Assembly (NCBI GenBank): GCA_937957685.1
Contig: CALGAO010000118.1
Location: forward strand, 1-31,723
Direction: 5' to 3'
DNA: 31,723 nucleotides
DNA from: an uncultured Paenibacillaceae bacterium
GTDB lineage: Bacteria; Bacillota; Bacilli; Paenibacillales; DA-C8
The notes under the pieces were generated by a model, which made no database searches, was not told the origin of the DNA, and saw only the letters and a program-made list of their open reading frames with translations. Below, piece by piece: positions 25,487 through 31,723 of this stretch; position 1 is the stretch's first letter, and every line of letters starts with the position of its first letter. The position numbers and the translations under genes were made by a program.

Positions 25487-26455
25487 ATGAAGCTTGGCGT
25501 ATTTACGGTGTTGTATGCTCAGAAGTCTCTGCCCGAGATGCTCGATCACGTCGCTTCCAAGGGAGTGGAGGCGGTGGAGATCGGGACGGGCGGCTATCCT
25601 GGCAATGCGCATTGCCCGATCGATGAGCTGCTGGAGGATGACGCGGCGCTCAGGCGGTATGAACAGGAATTTGTGTCGCGCGGGCTGATCATCAGCGCGT
25701 TCAGCTGCCATGCCAACCCGCTCCATCCGAACAAGGCGATCGCGAAAGAGGCGCATGAGACGATCATGAAGACGCTGGAGCTGGCGAAGCGGCTCAGCGT
25801 CCCGGTGGTGAATACGTTCTCCGGCTGCCCGGGCGATTCGGAGGATGCGAAGTATCCGAACTGGCCGGTCGCTCCATGGCCCAACGATTATCAGGAGATC
25901 CTGGCCTGGCAATGGGAGAATAAAGTGATCCCGTACTGGAATGAAGTCGGCCGCGAGGCGGAGAAGCGGGGCGTGAAGATTGGACTGGAGCTGCATGGCG
26001 GCTTCTCCGTTCACACGCCAGGCACTCTGATGCGGCTGAGAGAGGCGGTCGGCGATGTGATCGGTGCCAACCTCGACCCGAGCCATCTGTGGTGGCAGGG
26101 CATCGATCCGGTGCAGGCCATCCTCTACCTGGGCAAGGCGGGCGCGATCCATCATTTCCACGCCAAGGACACGACCATCGACGTGAACAATGCGAACATC
26201 TACGGCATTACCGACATGCAGCCATACACGAACATGCTCAGCCGCGCCTGGCAGTTCCGGACGGTCGGCTATGGGCATGACATGAAGGTGTGGGCGGACA
26301 TCATCAGCGCGCTGCGCCTCACAGGCTACGACTACGTCGTCAGCATCGAGCATGAAGACGGCCTGATGTCGATTGAAGAGGGCTTCACCAAAGCGGTGAA
26401 CAACCTGCAGTCTGTGATGATCAAGGAGCCGCTCGGCGAGATGTGGTGGGTGTAA
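25487..26455 (+). CDS. Sugar phosphate isomerase/epimerase-like TIM-barrel protein (second)
   Basis: A 322-residue PF01261 TIM barrel, longer than its partner at 23567 and not closely similar to it. Residues expected for the divalent-metal site are E168 and H176 (GLELHGGFSVH), D197/H200 (ANLDPSHLWWQ), H225 with K227/D228 (HFHAKDTTID) and a Glu in VSIEHED. The DPSHLWWQG and FHAKDT blocks are typical of a subgroup often found beside Gfo/Idh/MocA enzymes. The ribosome site AGGAGGAGG lies eight bases before the ATG. It is the last gene of the operon, with a terminator after it. Confidence 0.9.
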   Translation: MKLGVFTVLYAQKSLPEMLDHVASKGVEAVEIGTGGYPGNAHCPIDELLEDDAALRRYEQEFVSRGLIISAFSCHANPLHPNKAIAKEAHETIMKTLELAKRLSVPVVNTFSGCPGDSEDAKYPNWPVAPWPNDYQEILAWQWENKVIPYWNEVGREAEKRGVKIGLELHGGFSVHTPGTLMRLREAVGDVIGANLDPSHLWWQGIDPVQAILYLGKAGAIHHFHAKDTTIDVNNANIYGITDMQPYTNMLSRAWQFRTVGYGHDMKVWADIISALRLTGYDYVVSIEHEDGLMSIEEGFTKAVNNLQSVMIKEPLGEMWWV

Positions 26456-26483
26456 GAGAGCGGTAGATCGAGATCGGTTAACA

Positions 26484-26525
26484 GAGGCATTGCCTTCATT
26501 TCAGGCGGTGCCTCTTGCTTTTTTT
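26484..26525 (+). terminator. Rho-independent terminator of the isomerase/oxidoreductase operon
   Basis: An 11-bp stem (GAGGCATTGCC / GGCGGTGCCTC, two G-T wobbles), a 9-base loop, then TTGC and seven T. It begins 28 bases after the stop. Confidence 0.88.
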
Positions 26526-26618
26526 CATGAGGAAAGGAGGACGACGCGAAGACGCATATTGAACCCGGGGGCTGGGCAACCTAAACAACTATCTGCCAGG
26601 AATAATTCCGAGGAAAGG

Positions 26619-27245
26619 ATGAATGCACAGATGAACAGGCATGCTCCGGCACTCGTGTTTCAATTTCCCGATGAGCGAGACGCGAGGAAGGCGATGGAGA
26701 CGTTCGGGGAGCTGGGCTATGAACCCGAGTGGCACGATCGCGATGCGCCGCAGCCTCAGGTTGCGATCCGCGTCATCGGCGAGGATCTGACGTCCGCTCT
26801 GGAGATCGGGCAGGCGTGCGGCGGCCAGCTGTTGAGTGAGCAGCCCCGGCCACATGCGGCCAGGGATGAAGAGGAAGTCTATGCGATGGCGTACGAGCTG
26901 AACCGCCGGCCTGAGCGGGATACGGCTGCTCATGAGCAGGACGACTGGGCCGACGGTTCGGCAGACGCAGCGGAAGAGCAGGATGCCTGGAGCGAAGGAG
27001 CGGCAGAAGCGGTGACGGGTTCGGACGATTGGGCCGAAGCAGAAGCGGCGGCAAAGCCGGAATCGTCGTCCGAAAGTCGGCAGCGGCATGCAGCGAAGCG
27101 TGCTGAGGCCGCTGTTTCGTCCGCCGATCCGGACCGGTTGGACAGGACAGGCCCCGAGCCGGAGATCCCGGACAGCGACGAAGGGCCGCTGTATGATGTC
27201 TCTGCCGATTCGTACGATCATTTCTCAGGTGACGTCAGGGCCTAA
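26619..27245 (+). CDS. Hypothetical protein with small N-terminal domain and acidic repeat region
   Basis: About 208 residues; not recognised. Residues 10-75 look like a compact alpha/beta domain (LVFQFPDERDARKAMETFGELGYEPEW, then QVAIRVIGEDLTSALEIGQACGG), perhaps ferredoxin-like as in small regulatory domains. From about residue 95 the protein is disordered-looking, rich in Ala, Glu and Asp, with three loose repeats built around a DW or AW pair (EQDDWADGSADA, EQDAWSEGAAEA, GSDDWAEAEAAA). It ends in YDVSADSYDHFSGDVRA. ATG 26619 has GAGG five bases before it; ATG 26631 is equally possible. It stands alone between a terminator and a convergent gene. No signal peptide or membrane helix. Confidence 0.65.
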   Translation: MNAQMNRHAPALVFQFPDERDARKAMETFGELGYEPEWHDRDAPQPQVAIRVIGEDLTSALEIGQACGGQLLSEQPRPHAARDEEEVYAMAYELNRRPERDTAAHEQDDWADGSADAAEEQDAWSEGAAEAVTGSDDWAEAEAAAKPESSSESRQRHAAKRAEAAVSSADPDRLDRTGPEPEIPDSDEGPLYDVSADSYDHFSGDVRA

Positions 27246-27291
27246 AGCTCCCCGCTTGTGGCCCGTCAGCTGTTCATGCCGGTGCGCCGCT

Positions 27292-28590
27292 TCACTTCAT
27301 GTTCGGCTGGCTGCCGGCGGACAGTTCCTTCGCTTGCAACGCCGCGTTCGTTCCCGCCGTATGCCCGGTGACGAATGCGGCGGTGATGTTATACCCGCCC
27401 GTATAACCATGGATGTCCAGCACTTCCCCGCAGAAATACAACCCCCGCATCAGCTTCGATTGCATCGTCTTCGGATCCACTTCCTTCAGATGAACCCCGC
27501 CGCCTGTGACAAATGCCTGCTCGAGCGGGAGCGTCCCCGTCGCGTGCAGGGGCATCGCCTTGGATGCTTGCGCGAAGGCCAGCACGGATGACTTGGCGGC
27601 ATGGTCGCCGGTGATCTCGCCGGCGAGGCCGGATTTTCGCAGCAGGACAGGCACGATGCGTTCCGCCAGGAAGCTCCGGAGCGTATTCTTGACGGCCTTG
27701 CGGGGCTGTTCCTTGATCGCGCCGAAGAGCCGCTGGAACACCTGCTCAGCGGACTCCTCGGGGAACAGGTCGAGCGTCATCCGCACCTCGCGGACGTCGA
27801 ACTGTTTTTTCACCTTGTGGATGAACTGGCTGCAGCGCAGGGCGATCGGGCCGGATATGCCAAAATGCGTAAAGATCATATCGCCTGTATGGGTGATGAC
27901 CGGCTTGTTCTTCGGATTCCAGACGGTGAGCGAGACGTCGCGCAGCGACAAGCCCTGCAGCTCCCGATCCTGGATGAATGGGTCGTTCAGCGTGATCGGC
28001 ACCTCGGTCGGGAACAGCTCGGTGATCGTATGCCCTGCCTCCTCGGCCCAGGCGTATCCGTCTCCGGTCGAGCCGGTTTGCGGCACGGATTTGCCCCCTG
28101 TGGCGATGATCACGCAGCTGGCGCCAAGCTCCTGACCTTGCTTCAGCCTGACGCCGGATACCGCGCCGTCTTCGTACAGCACGCGCTCCACGGGGCTGTT
28201 GGTCATGATGCTCACCCCCTGCTTGCGCACCTGCGAGACAAGCGCGTCGACGACGGTCTTCGCCTTGTCGGTGGCGGGGAACATGCGGCCGTTGTCCTCC
28301 TCTTTCAGACGGATGCCGAGTCCCTCGAAGAATTCAATGATATGCCTGTTGTTGAATGTGGACAGCGCGCTGTACAGGAACCGGCCATTGCCGGGGATAT
28401 GGCGGATCAGCTCGTCCAGATCCTTGTTGTTCGTGACATTGCAGCGGCCGCCGCCGGATATGCCCAGCTTGCGTCCCAGCTTGTCTCCCTTGTCGACCAG
28501 GAGCACGCTTGCGCCATGCTTGCTCGCTGCAATCGCGGCCATCAGTCCCGATGGGCCGCCTCCGATGATGATGACATCATATCGGTTCAT
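27292..28590 (-). CDS. FAD-dependent oxidoreductase, BaiN/YhiN (HI0933) family
   Basis: A 432-residue flavoprotein. The FAD motif is VIIIGGGPSGLMAA (residues 6-19), followed by the family signature GRKLGISGGGRCNVTNN. The second nucleotide segment is VIIATGGKSVPQTGSTGDGYAWAEEAGH, and the C-terminal FAD contact is GLYFCGEVLDIHGYTGGYNITAAFVTG. These mark the HI0933-like family (PF03486). Some members reduce bile-acid intermediates, but the general function is not established, and I give none. GAGGTGATC lies just before the ATG. It is monocistronic and convergent with the acidic repeat protein gene. Confidence 0.93.
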   Translation of the reverse strand: MNRYDVIIIGGGPSGLMAAIAASKHGASVLLVDKGDKLGRKLGISGGGRCNVTNNKDLDELIRHIPGNGRFLYSALSTFNNRHIIEFFEGLGIRLKEEDNGRMFPATDKAKTVVDALVSQVRKQGVSIMTNSPVERVLYEDGAVSGVRLKQGQELGASCVIIATGGKSVPQTGSTGDGYAWAEEAGHTITELFPTEVPITLNDPFIQDRELQGLSLRDVSLTVWNPKNKPVITHTGDMIFTHFGISGPIALRCSQFIHKVKKQFDVREVRMTLDLFPEESAEQVFQRLFGAIKEQPRKAVKNTLRSFLAERIVPVLLRKSGLAGEITGDHAAKSSVLAFAQASKAMPLHATGTLPLEQAFVTGGGVHLKEVDPKTMQSKLMRGLYFCGEVLDIHGYTGGYNITAAFVTGHTAGTNAALQAKELSAGSQPNMK

Positions 28591-28611
28591 GCGATCACCT
28601 CTATGCTATGT

Positions 28612-28640
28612 AGTATCCTGAATTACCATGGAAGAATCAA
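28612..28640 (-). promoter_or_regulatory. Probable promoter of flavoprotein gene
   Basis: On the minus strand, TTGATT (28640-28635) and GATACT (28617-28612) are each 4/6 matches to sigma-A hexamers with a 17-base spacer, 22 bases before the ATG. Confidence 0.45.
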
Positions 28641-28773
28641 GTGCGGCGCTTATTGGAATCCGGCATTCGCCACGCTACAATGAACATGAGGAACCTCGCC
28701 TGTCTGTAGAGTCAGGTGCACGAATATGGGTTATCGGTTTGCATTTCAACCAGTGGGGAAGGAGATCGTTGCG

Positions 28774-29673
28774 GTGCCGGAGATCATCAACGTCGGTTCG
28801 GTATTGGTGAAAATGAAGCTTCTCGTCCTGATCGCCTCCATCATCCTTGCCTATTATGCCGCGAGATGGAAGCTCGCCCGTCTGCAGGTGGACGCGGCAT
28901 CTGGCCGCATGATGCTGGATAAGCTCGTCAATGCGTTCATCCTGGCGGTGCTCGTCTGGAAGCTGACCCCGCTCGTGATGAATCCCGCCTTGCTGTGGAC
29001 TCGGCCGATCGGTCTGCTGTACGCTTCAGGAGGCGTGCCCGGCATCGCGCTTGGCGTATCTTGCGGCCTGATCTACGGCGTGCTGGCGCTGCGCCGCCAT
29101 GGCCTCCTGCAGCCGCTGGCGCTCGATGTGCTGGCTTTCGCTTCACTCATCGCCCTCATCCCCTGTCGCTCCCTGTTCAGGGAATACGGGCTGGTCACCG
29201 ATCTGCCCTGGGGCATCAAGCTGACGGATTCGCTGCTTCGCTACCATCCGGTCCATCTGTATGCGGGGCTGGTCGCGCTGATCATCGCGATCTATGCATG
29301 GTGTCTGAGAAGTCCCGCATGGGGGAGCGGCCGCATCGCCCGGGATACAGGCATCGCCCTTGGAGTCGGTTGGTTCGTGGTCAGCTATGTGGATCGGGGA
29401 GCGCCGGTCCTGCTGCTGACGGTTGAGCAATGGCTCCTGCTTCTGCTCATCGCCTGCGGTGCCGCGATGCCAGTCCTGTCCAGGCTGATACAAAAGGCTG
29501 CCGGTGAACATACTACAGAAGGAAAGGAGATGATGGATGTGGTCAAAGAAACAGCGAGCAGTTCACCAGCGCAGCGCAAGCAGGCGGAGACCAATCGGGA
29601 AGAGGGACGGGAGCACCGGGCTTCTCAGCCGGTGGACAAGAAGCTGGATGGTCCCAACCGTCCTGCGGAGTAA
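28774..29673 (+). CDS. Degenerate prolipoprotein diacylglyceryl transferase-like membrane protein
   Basis: About 299 residues with seven or so hydrophobic helices (KMKLLVLIASIILAYYAA onward). RYHPVHLYAGLVALIIAIYAW resembles the R-x-P-x-QLYE segment of Lgt. GGVPGIALGVSCG stands where Lgt has HGG, and IPCRSLFREYG where Lgt has the essential GRxGNF. The key His and Asn are thus missing, so it is probably not an active lipoprotein transferase. GTG 28774 is chosen for GGGAAGGAGA nine bases before it; an ATG at 28726 has no such site. The last 55 residues are hydrophilic, ending KKLDGPNRPAE, and may be a separately translated small protein (GTG 29539 behind GGAAAGGAG). The next gene starts six bases later. 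Confidence 0.72.
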   Translation: MPEIINVGSVLVKMKLLVLIASIILAYYAARWKLARLQVDAASGRMMLDKLVNAFILAVLVWKLTPLVMNPALLWTRPIGLLYASGGVPGIALGVSCGLIYGVLALRRHGLLQPLALDVLAFASLIALIPCRSLFREYGLVTDLPWGIKLTDSLLRYHPVHLYAGLVALIIAIYAWCLRSPAWGSGRIARDTGIALGVGWFVVSYVDRGAPVLLLTVEQWLLLLLIACGAAMPVLSRLIQKAAGEHTTEGKEMMDVVKETASSSPAQRKQAETNREEGREHRASQPVDKKLDGPNRPAE

Positions 29674-29678
29674 TCGCC

Positions 29679-30359
29679 ATGGACAAACATCGGGATGTGA
29701 AACAATCTGACGCCTGGAATGCCCGTGAAACCGGAGATGCGTCTGATGTGCAGGCTGTGAGGGACACTTCGGTCGTTCGGGAGGCTCATGGGGCTGGGGC
29801 GAGTCAGGCTGCATCTGAGGCGGTGCAAGGCGTTCTGGAGCCTCAGGCAGCACCTGAGGCTGCGCAGACAGCGCATGCGACCTCGCAGACATCCAATGGA
29901 GCTGTGGCTTATCAAGCTCAGAAAGACATAGCGGATGAAGCCTCCAAGGCCCCTTATCGCGCTTCGAAGGAGCAAGTGCATCAGAAGCTGGCTGAGCTTG
30001 CCGATGAGGATCCGGCACTTGATCCGTACGAGATCGAGTTCCTGCCGGAATTCCGGCAAGGAAGGGGACCGGAGGCGCCATTTGTCAACGAGTATGGCGT
30101 CGTCATCGGCGATCATATGTACGACTCGCCTGAGTCCCCTCTGAACAAGTGGAGCAAGGATACGGATCCCGCCATCATGGCAGGCGATCAATGGGTGCAT
30201 CCGTTCAAGGACATCGGTTTTCAGACGGAGGAGAACAGGGAGCTGTTCGAGCGCGGCATTCCCCCGCAAAGCGGGATCTTCATGCATCCGTTCAAGGACG
30301 TGGCCTATGAGGCCAATCGGGAACCCGGCGATGAAGAGGAAGAACGGAGACAGGATTAG
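29679..30359 (+). CDS. DUF3905 domain-containing protein
   Basis: 226 residues of unknown function. The first 95 are low-complexity, rich in Ala, Gln, Ser and Glu (SQAASEAVQGVLEPQAAPEAAQTA). From about 110 on it carries the conserved block I associate with DUF3905 of Bacilli: IEFLPEFRQGRGPEAPFVNEYGVV, DPAIMAGDQWVHPFKDIGF and a second HPFKDVAYEA. The repeated W/MHPFKD motif is an internal duplication. No signal peptide or membrane segment. The gene follows the Lgt-like gene closely, with GGAG seven bases before the ATG, so the two are likely co-transcribed. Confidence 0.75.
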   Translation: MDKHRDVKQSDAWNARETGDASDVQAVRDTSVVREAHGAGASQAASEAVQGVLEPQAAPEAAQTAHATSQTSNGAVAYQAQKDIADEASKAPYRASKEQVHQKLAELADEDPALDPYEIEFLPEFRQGRGPEAPFVNEYGVVIGDHMYDSPESPLNKWSKDTDPAIMAGDQWVHPFKDIGFQTEENRELFERGIPPQSGIFMHPFKDVAYEANREPGDEEEERRQD

Positions 30360-30412
30360 CCACAGCAAGCGGCTCTGAACGAAGGCAAGATTAGCCACAG
30401 TAGGCGGCTCTG
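30354..30412 (+). repeat. Short tandem duplication spanning a stop codon
   Basis: A 24-bp unit, GATTAGCCACAG..GCGGCTCTG, occurs at 30354-30377 and 30389-30412 with two differences and a 35-bp period. The first copy contains the TAG stop of the DUF3905 gene. Confidence 0.8.
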
Positions 30413-30459
30413 GCTGTGACATTTGACCTTGCAGTCTTTCGCTCCTTTTTCATGTTGTG

Positions 30460-30465
30460 TATAAT
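30460..30465 (+). promoter_or_regulatory. -10 element of brxA
   Basis: TATAAT, 59 bases before the brxA ATG. No good -35 hexamer is found at normal spacing, so the promoter type is open. Confidence 0.4.
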
Positions 30466-30523
30466 GTGAATAGACCGCAAGCCTGATTACGGTACTATGA
30501 CTTCATGAGAAGGAGTGATCTGC

Positions 30524-30961
30524 ATGAACATGTCATTCGAGTTGTACATGAGAGATATGATTCAACCGATGCGTGACGAATTGACGCGCGCTGGCATACA
30601 AGAACTGCTTACACCTGAGGACGTTGTGGAGAACTTCGAGAAAGCGAAGGACGGCACGGCGCTGGTCGTTGTGAACTCCGTGTGCGGATGCGCAGCCGGC
30701 CAAGCGCGTCCAGGCGTTGTCCTGGCGCTGCAGCATGAGGTGAAGCCGGATTATCTGTTCACGGTGTTCGCCGGACAGGAGAAGGAAGCGACGGCCAAGG
30801 CCCGCGAATACTTCGCGCCGTATCCGCCGTCTTCACCGTCGATCGCGCTGATGAAGCACGGTGAGCTTGTGCATTTCATCGAGCGTCACGACATTGAAGA
30901 CCGTTCCGCGCAGGAGATCGCCGCTGATCTGATCGCTGCATTCGACAAATACTGCCGCTGA
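30524..30961 (+). CDS. brxA: Bacilliredoxin BrxA (YphP-like)
   Basis: A 145-residue thioredoxin-fold protein of the BrxA/BrxB (UPF0403) family, which removes bacillithiol from S-bacillithiolated proteins under oxidative stress. The active site is C54-G-C56 in VVVNSVCGCAAGQARP. Other family blocks are VFAGQEKEATAKAREYF and PYPPSSPSIALMKHGELVHFIERHDIE. The N-terminus (YMRDMIQPMRDELTRAGIQELLTPEDVVENF) is closer, from memory, to BrxA than BrxB of Bacillus. ATG 30524 follows AAGGAGTGAT; an earlier in-frame start at 30515 overlaps that site. It is monocistronic, followed by a large structured terminator. Confidence 0.92.
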   Translation: MNMSFELYMRDMIQPMRDELTRAGIQELLTPEDVVENFEKAKDGTALVVVNSVCGCAAGQARPGVVLALQHEVKPDYLFTVFAGQEKEATAKAREYFAPYPPSSPSIALMKHGELVHFIERHDIEDRSAQEIAADLIAAFDKYCR

Positions 30962-30978
30962 TATGGCCAGACGAGAAT

Positions 30979-31067
30979 AACCGCTCTCAGCCTTGAACTG
31001 CGCCCTGCTGCACTCGAACTGCCGCAGCAGGAGCATCGGTGCAGTCCGGGGCTGGAGCGGTTTTTTT
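30979..31067 (+). terminator. Branched terminator of brxA
   Basis: An outer stem AACCGCTC..CAGCC (30979-30992) with GGCTG-GAGCGGTT (31050-31062) and seven T after it. Inside is a second perfect stem CCTGCTGC (31004-31011) / GCAGCAGG (31024-31031). The size is about 85 nucleotides, larger than needed for termination. Confidence 0.75.
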
Positions 31068-31113
31068 GTTGGCTGTACGAGGGGCGACTCGGGCGTCTGG
31101 ATCCGTCACACGC

Positions 31114-31266
31114 TGCATCGACGACCTGTGGCTGTCTGAGAGAAGATATTTTCTTCTCTCATGGTGCATCGACCACCTGGGGCTGTCTGAGAGAAGATAT
31201 TTTCTTCTCTCATGGTGCATCGACTGCCTGTGGTTGTCTGAGAGAAGATATTTTCTTCCCCCAGAT
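31114..31266. repeat. Hairpin array 1: three 51-bp tandem units
   Basis: Units begin at 31114, 31165 and 31216, exactly 51 bp apart. Each holds a perfect 10-bp inverted repeat (TGAGAGAAGA / TCTTCTCTCA, loop TATTT) at 31137, 31188 and, with two mismatches, 31239. The spacer of about 26 bp (TGGTGCATCGAC..CTG) is also conserved with a few changes. 51 is a multiple of three, so frames on both strands stay open by construction. It follows the brxA terminator by 46 bases of sequence in which I see nothing. Confidence 0.93.
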
Positions 31267-31312
31267 GATGTCGTTGGAGTGGTCGAAGGTGCGTGGGGTA
31301 AACGCGCATCTC

Positions 31313-31366
31313 AACCCGGCCAACACGTTCAAGATCTTCATTCAGTTAGGCTCGATCCTCGCCGTG
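31313..31366 (+). pseudogene. uppP: Fragment resembling uppP (undecaprenyl-diphosphatase)
   Basis: In one frame the segment reads NPANTFKIFIQLGSILAV. This is very close to the conserved helix of UppP/BacA that follows the VSSTGH motif (from memory of the family, typically A-x-F-x-x-x-IQLGSILAV). Similarity stops abruptly after AV, where GGGVLVIERSELDE follows, and upstream sequence has no EGLTEFLPVSSTGH motif. Only about 18 residues are recognisable, so it is a remnant, not a gene. It lies between the two hairpin arrays. Confidence 0.5.
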
Positions 31367-31443
31367 GGTGGTGGTGTTCTGGTAATAGAGAGGTCGGAGC
31401 TTGATGAGGCGACGAAGCGTGCCTCAGGGATCAGACCGGTTGC

Positions 31444-31723
31444 GTAAGCAGAAAAAATCTGCTTACAGCGGGTGAATGCGGTTGTGGGAAGCCTGTAAGC
31501 AGAAAAAATCTGCTTACAGCGGGTGAATGCAGCCGGGAGAAGCTTGTAAGCAGAAAAAATCTGCTTGCGGCAAGTGAATGCGGCCGGGAGAAGCTTGTAA
31601 GCAGAAAAAACCTGCTTACAGCGGGTGAACGCGGTTGTGGGAAGCCTGTAAGCAGAAAAAACCTGCTTACAGCGGGTGAACGCGGTTGTGGGAAGCCTGT
31701 AAGCAGAAAAAACCTGCTTACAG
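31444..31723. repeat. Hairpin array 2: at least 5.5 tandem 51-bp units, cut by window end
   Basis: Units begin at 31444, 31495, 31546, 31597, 31648 and 31699, exactly 51 bp apart; the last is cut by the end. Each holds CTGTAAGCAG, a 7-base A-rich loop (AAAAAAT in units 1-3, AAAAAAC in units 4-6) and CTGCTTACAG, a stem of up to 10 bp. The 24-bp spacers are of two types: GGTTGTGGGAAGCC in units 1, 4 and 5, and GCCGGGAGAAGCTT in units 2 and 3. Unit 3's right arm is CTGCTTGC, which keeps pairing through a G-T wobble. True copy number is unknown because the contig ends here. Confidence 0.95.

Noticed and set aside
26529..26580. Strong ribosome-site-like run AGGAAAGGAGG after the isomerase terminator as evidence of a small gene
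   Set aside because: No ATG or GTG lies at a usable distance; the nearest start-like codon is a TTG 14 bases away without support.
28726..28773. Longer start for the Lgt-like gene
   Set aside because: The first 16 codons lack a ribosome site and contain the good site that serves GTG 28774.
31039..31404. Open frame with three 17-residue repeats through array 1 (LSERRYFLLSW type)
   Set aside because: It starts inside the brxA terminator, has no ribosome site, and open frames arise automatically from a 51-bp repeat; both strands show them. Array 2 gives similar open frames on both strands.
31444..31723. Array 2 as a CRISPR array
   Set aside because: The period is 51 bp, the spacers are repeated rather than unique, and no cas genes are present. 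The units are whole tandem repeats.

Overview
The window looks like one complete short-read contig from a GC-rich Bacillota of the Paenibacillaceae type (Paenibacillus or Cohnella-like). The evidence is strong AGGAGG-type ribosome sites, a YesM/YesN-type two-component pair beside a sugar ABC transporter that lacks its own ATPase, a FluC pair, a bacilliredoxin with a CGC motif and a DUF3905 protein. This placement is inference; there is no rRNA or marker gene. The first 22 bases match an Illumina adapter with one mismatch, and the right edge stops inside a tandem repeat, so both ends are probably assembly ends.

Positions 23-8721 carry a GC-rich plus-strand cluster for breaking down rhamnose-containing, probably acylated, plant glycosides: a 5'-truncated GH78 alpha-L-rhamnosidase, a GH106-like hydrolase, a serine beta-lactamase-fold hydrolase, two alpha/beta hydrolases and a metallo-beta-lactamase-fold hydrolase. 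A D-2-hydroxyacid dehydrogenase follows at 8876-9850, then a non-coding stretch with a four-unit inverted repeat and a decayed copy of the preceding gene's 3' end.

Positions 10440-13593 encode a sugar-binding lipoprotein and two permeases, behind a near-consensus cre/LacI-type operator and with a strong hairpin between binding protein and permeases. A convergent histidine kinase/AraC response regulator pair (13667-17029, minus) probably controls this transporter. A second dehydrogenase, about 82% identical to the first, and a full-length GH78 rhamnosidase complete the region to 21055.

Positions 21210-22009 hold two overlapping FluC fluoride channel genes. At 22019-23463 a metallo-hydrolase and a TetR-type regulator lie behind a promoter covered by a 41-bp dyad that is probably the TetR operator. 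At 23567-26455 a three-gene operon (TIM-barrel isomerase-like protein, Gfo/Idh/MocA oxidoreductase, second TIM-barrel protein) resembles oxidise-then-eliminate deglycosylation modules and could act on what the rhamnosidases expose.

The rest is more housekeeping-like: an acidic repeat protein, a BaiN/YhiN-type flavoprotein on the minus strand, a degenerate Lgt-like membrane protein, a DUF3905 protein and the bacilliredoxin BrxA. The last 600 bases hold the most unusual structure: two unrelated arrays of hairpins, both with exactly 51-bp period, separated by a remnant that looks like a piece of uppP, and cut off by the contig end.
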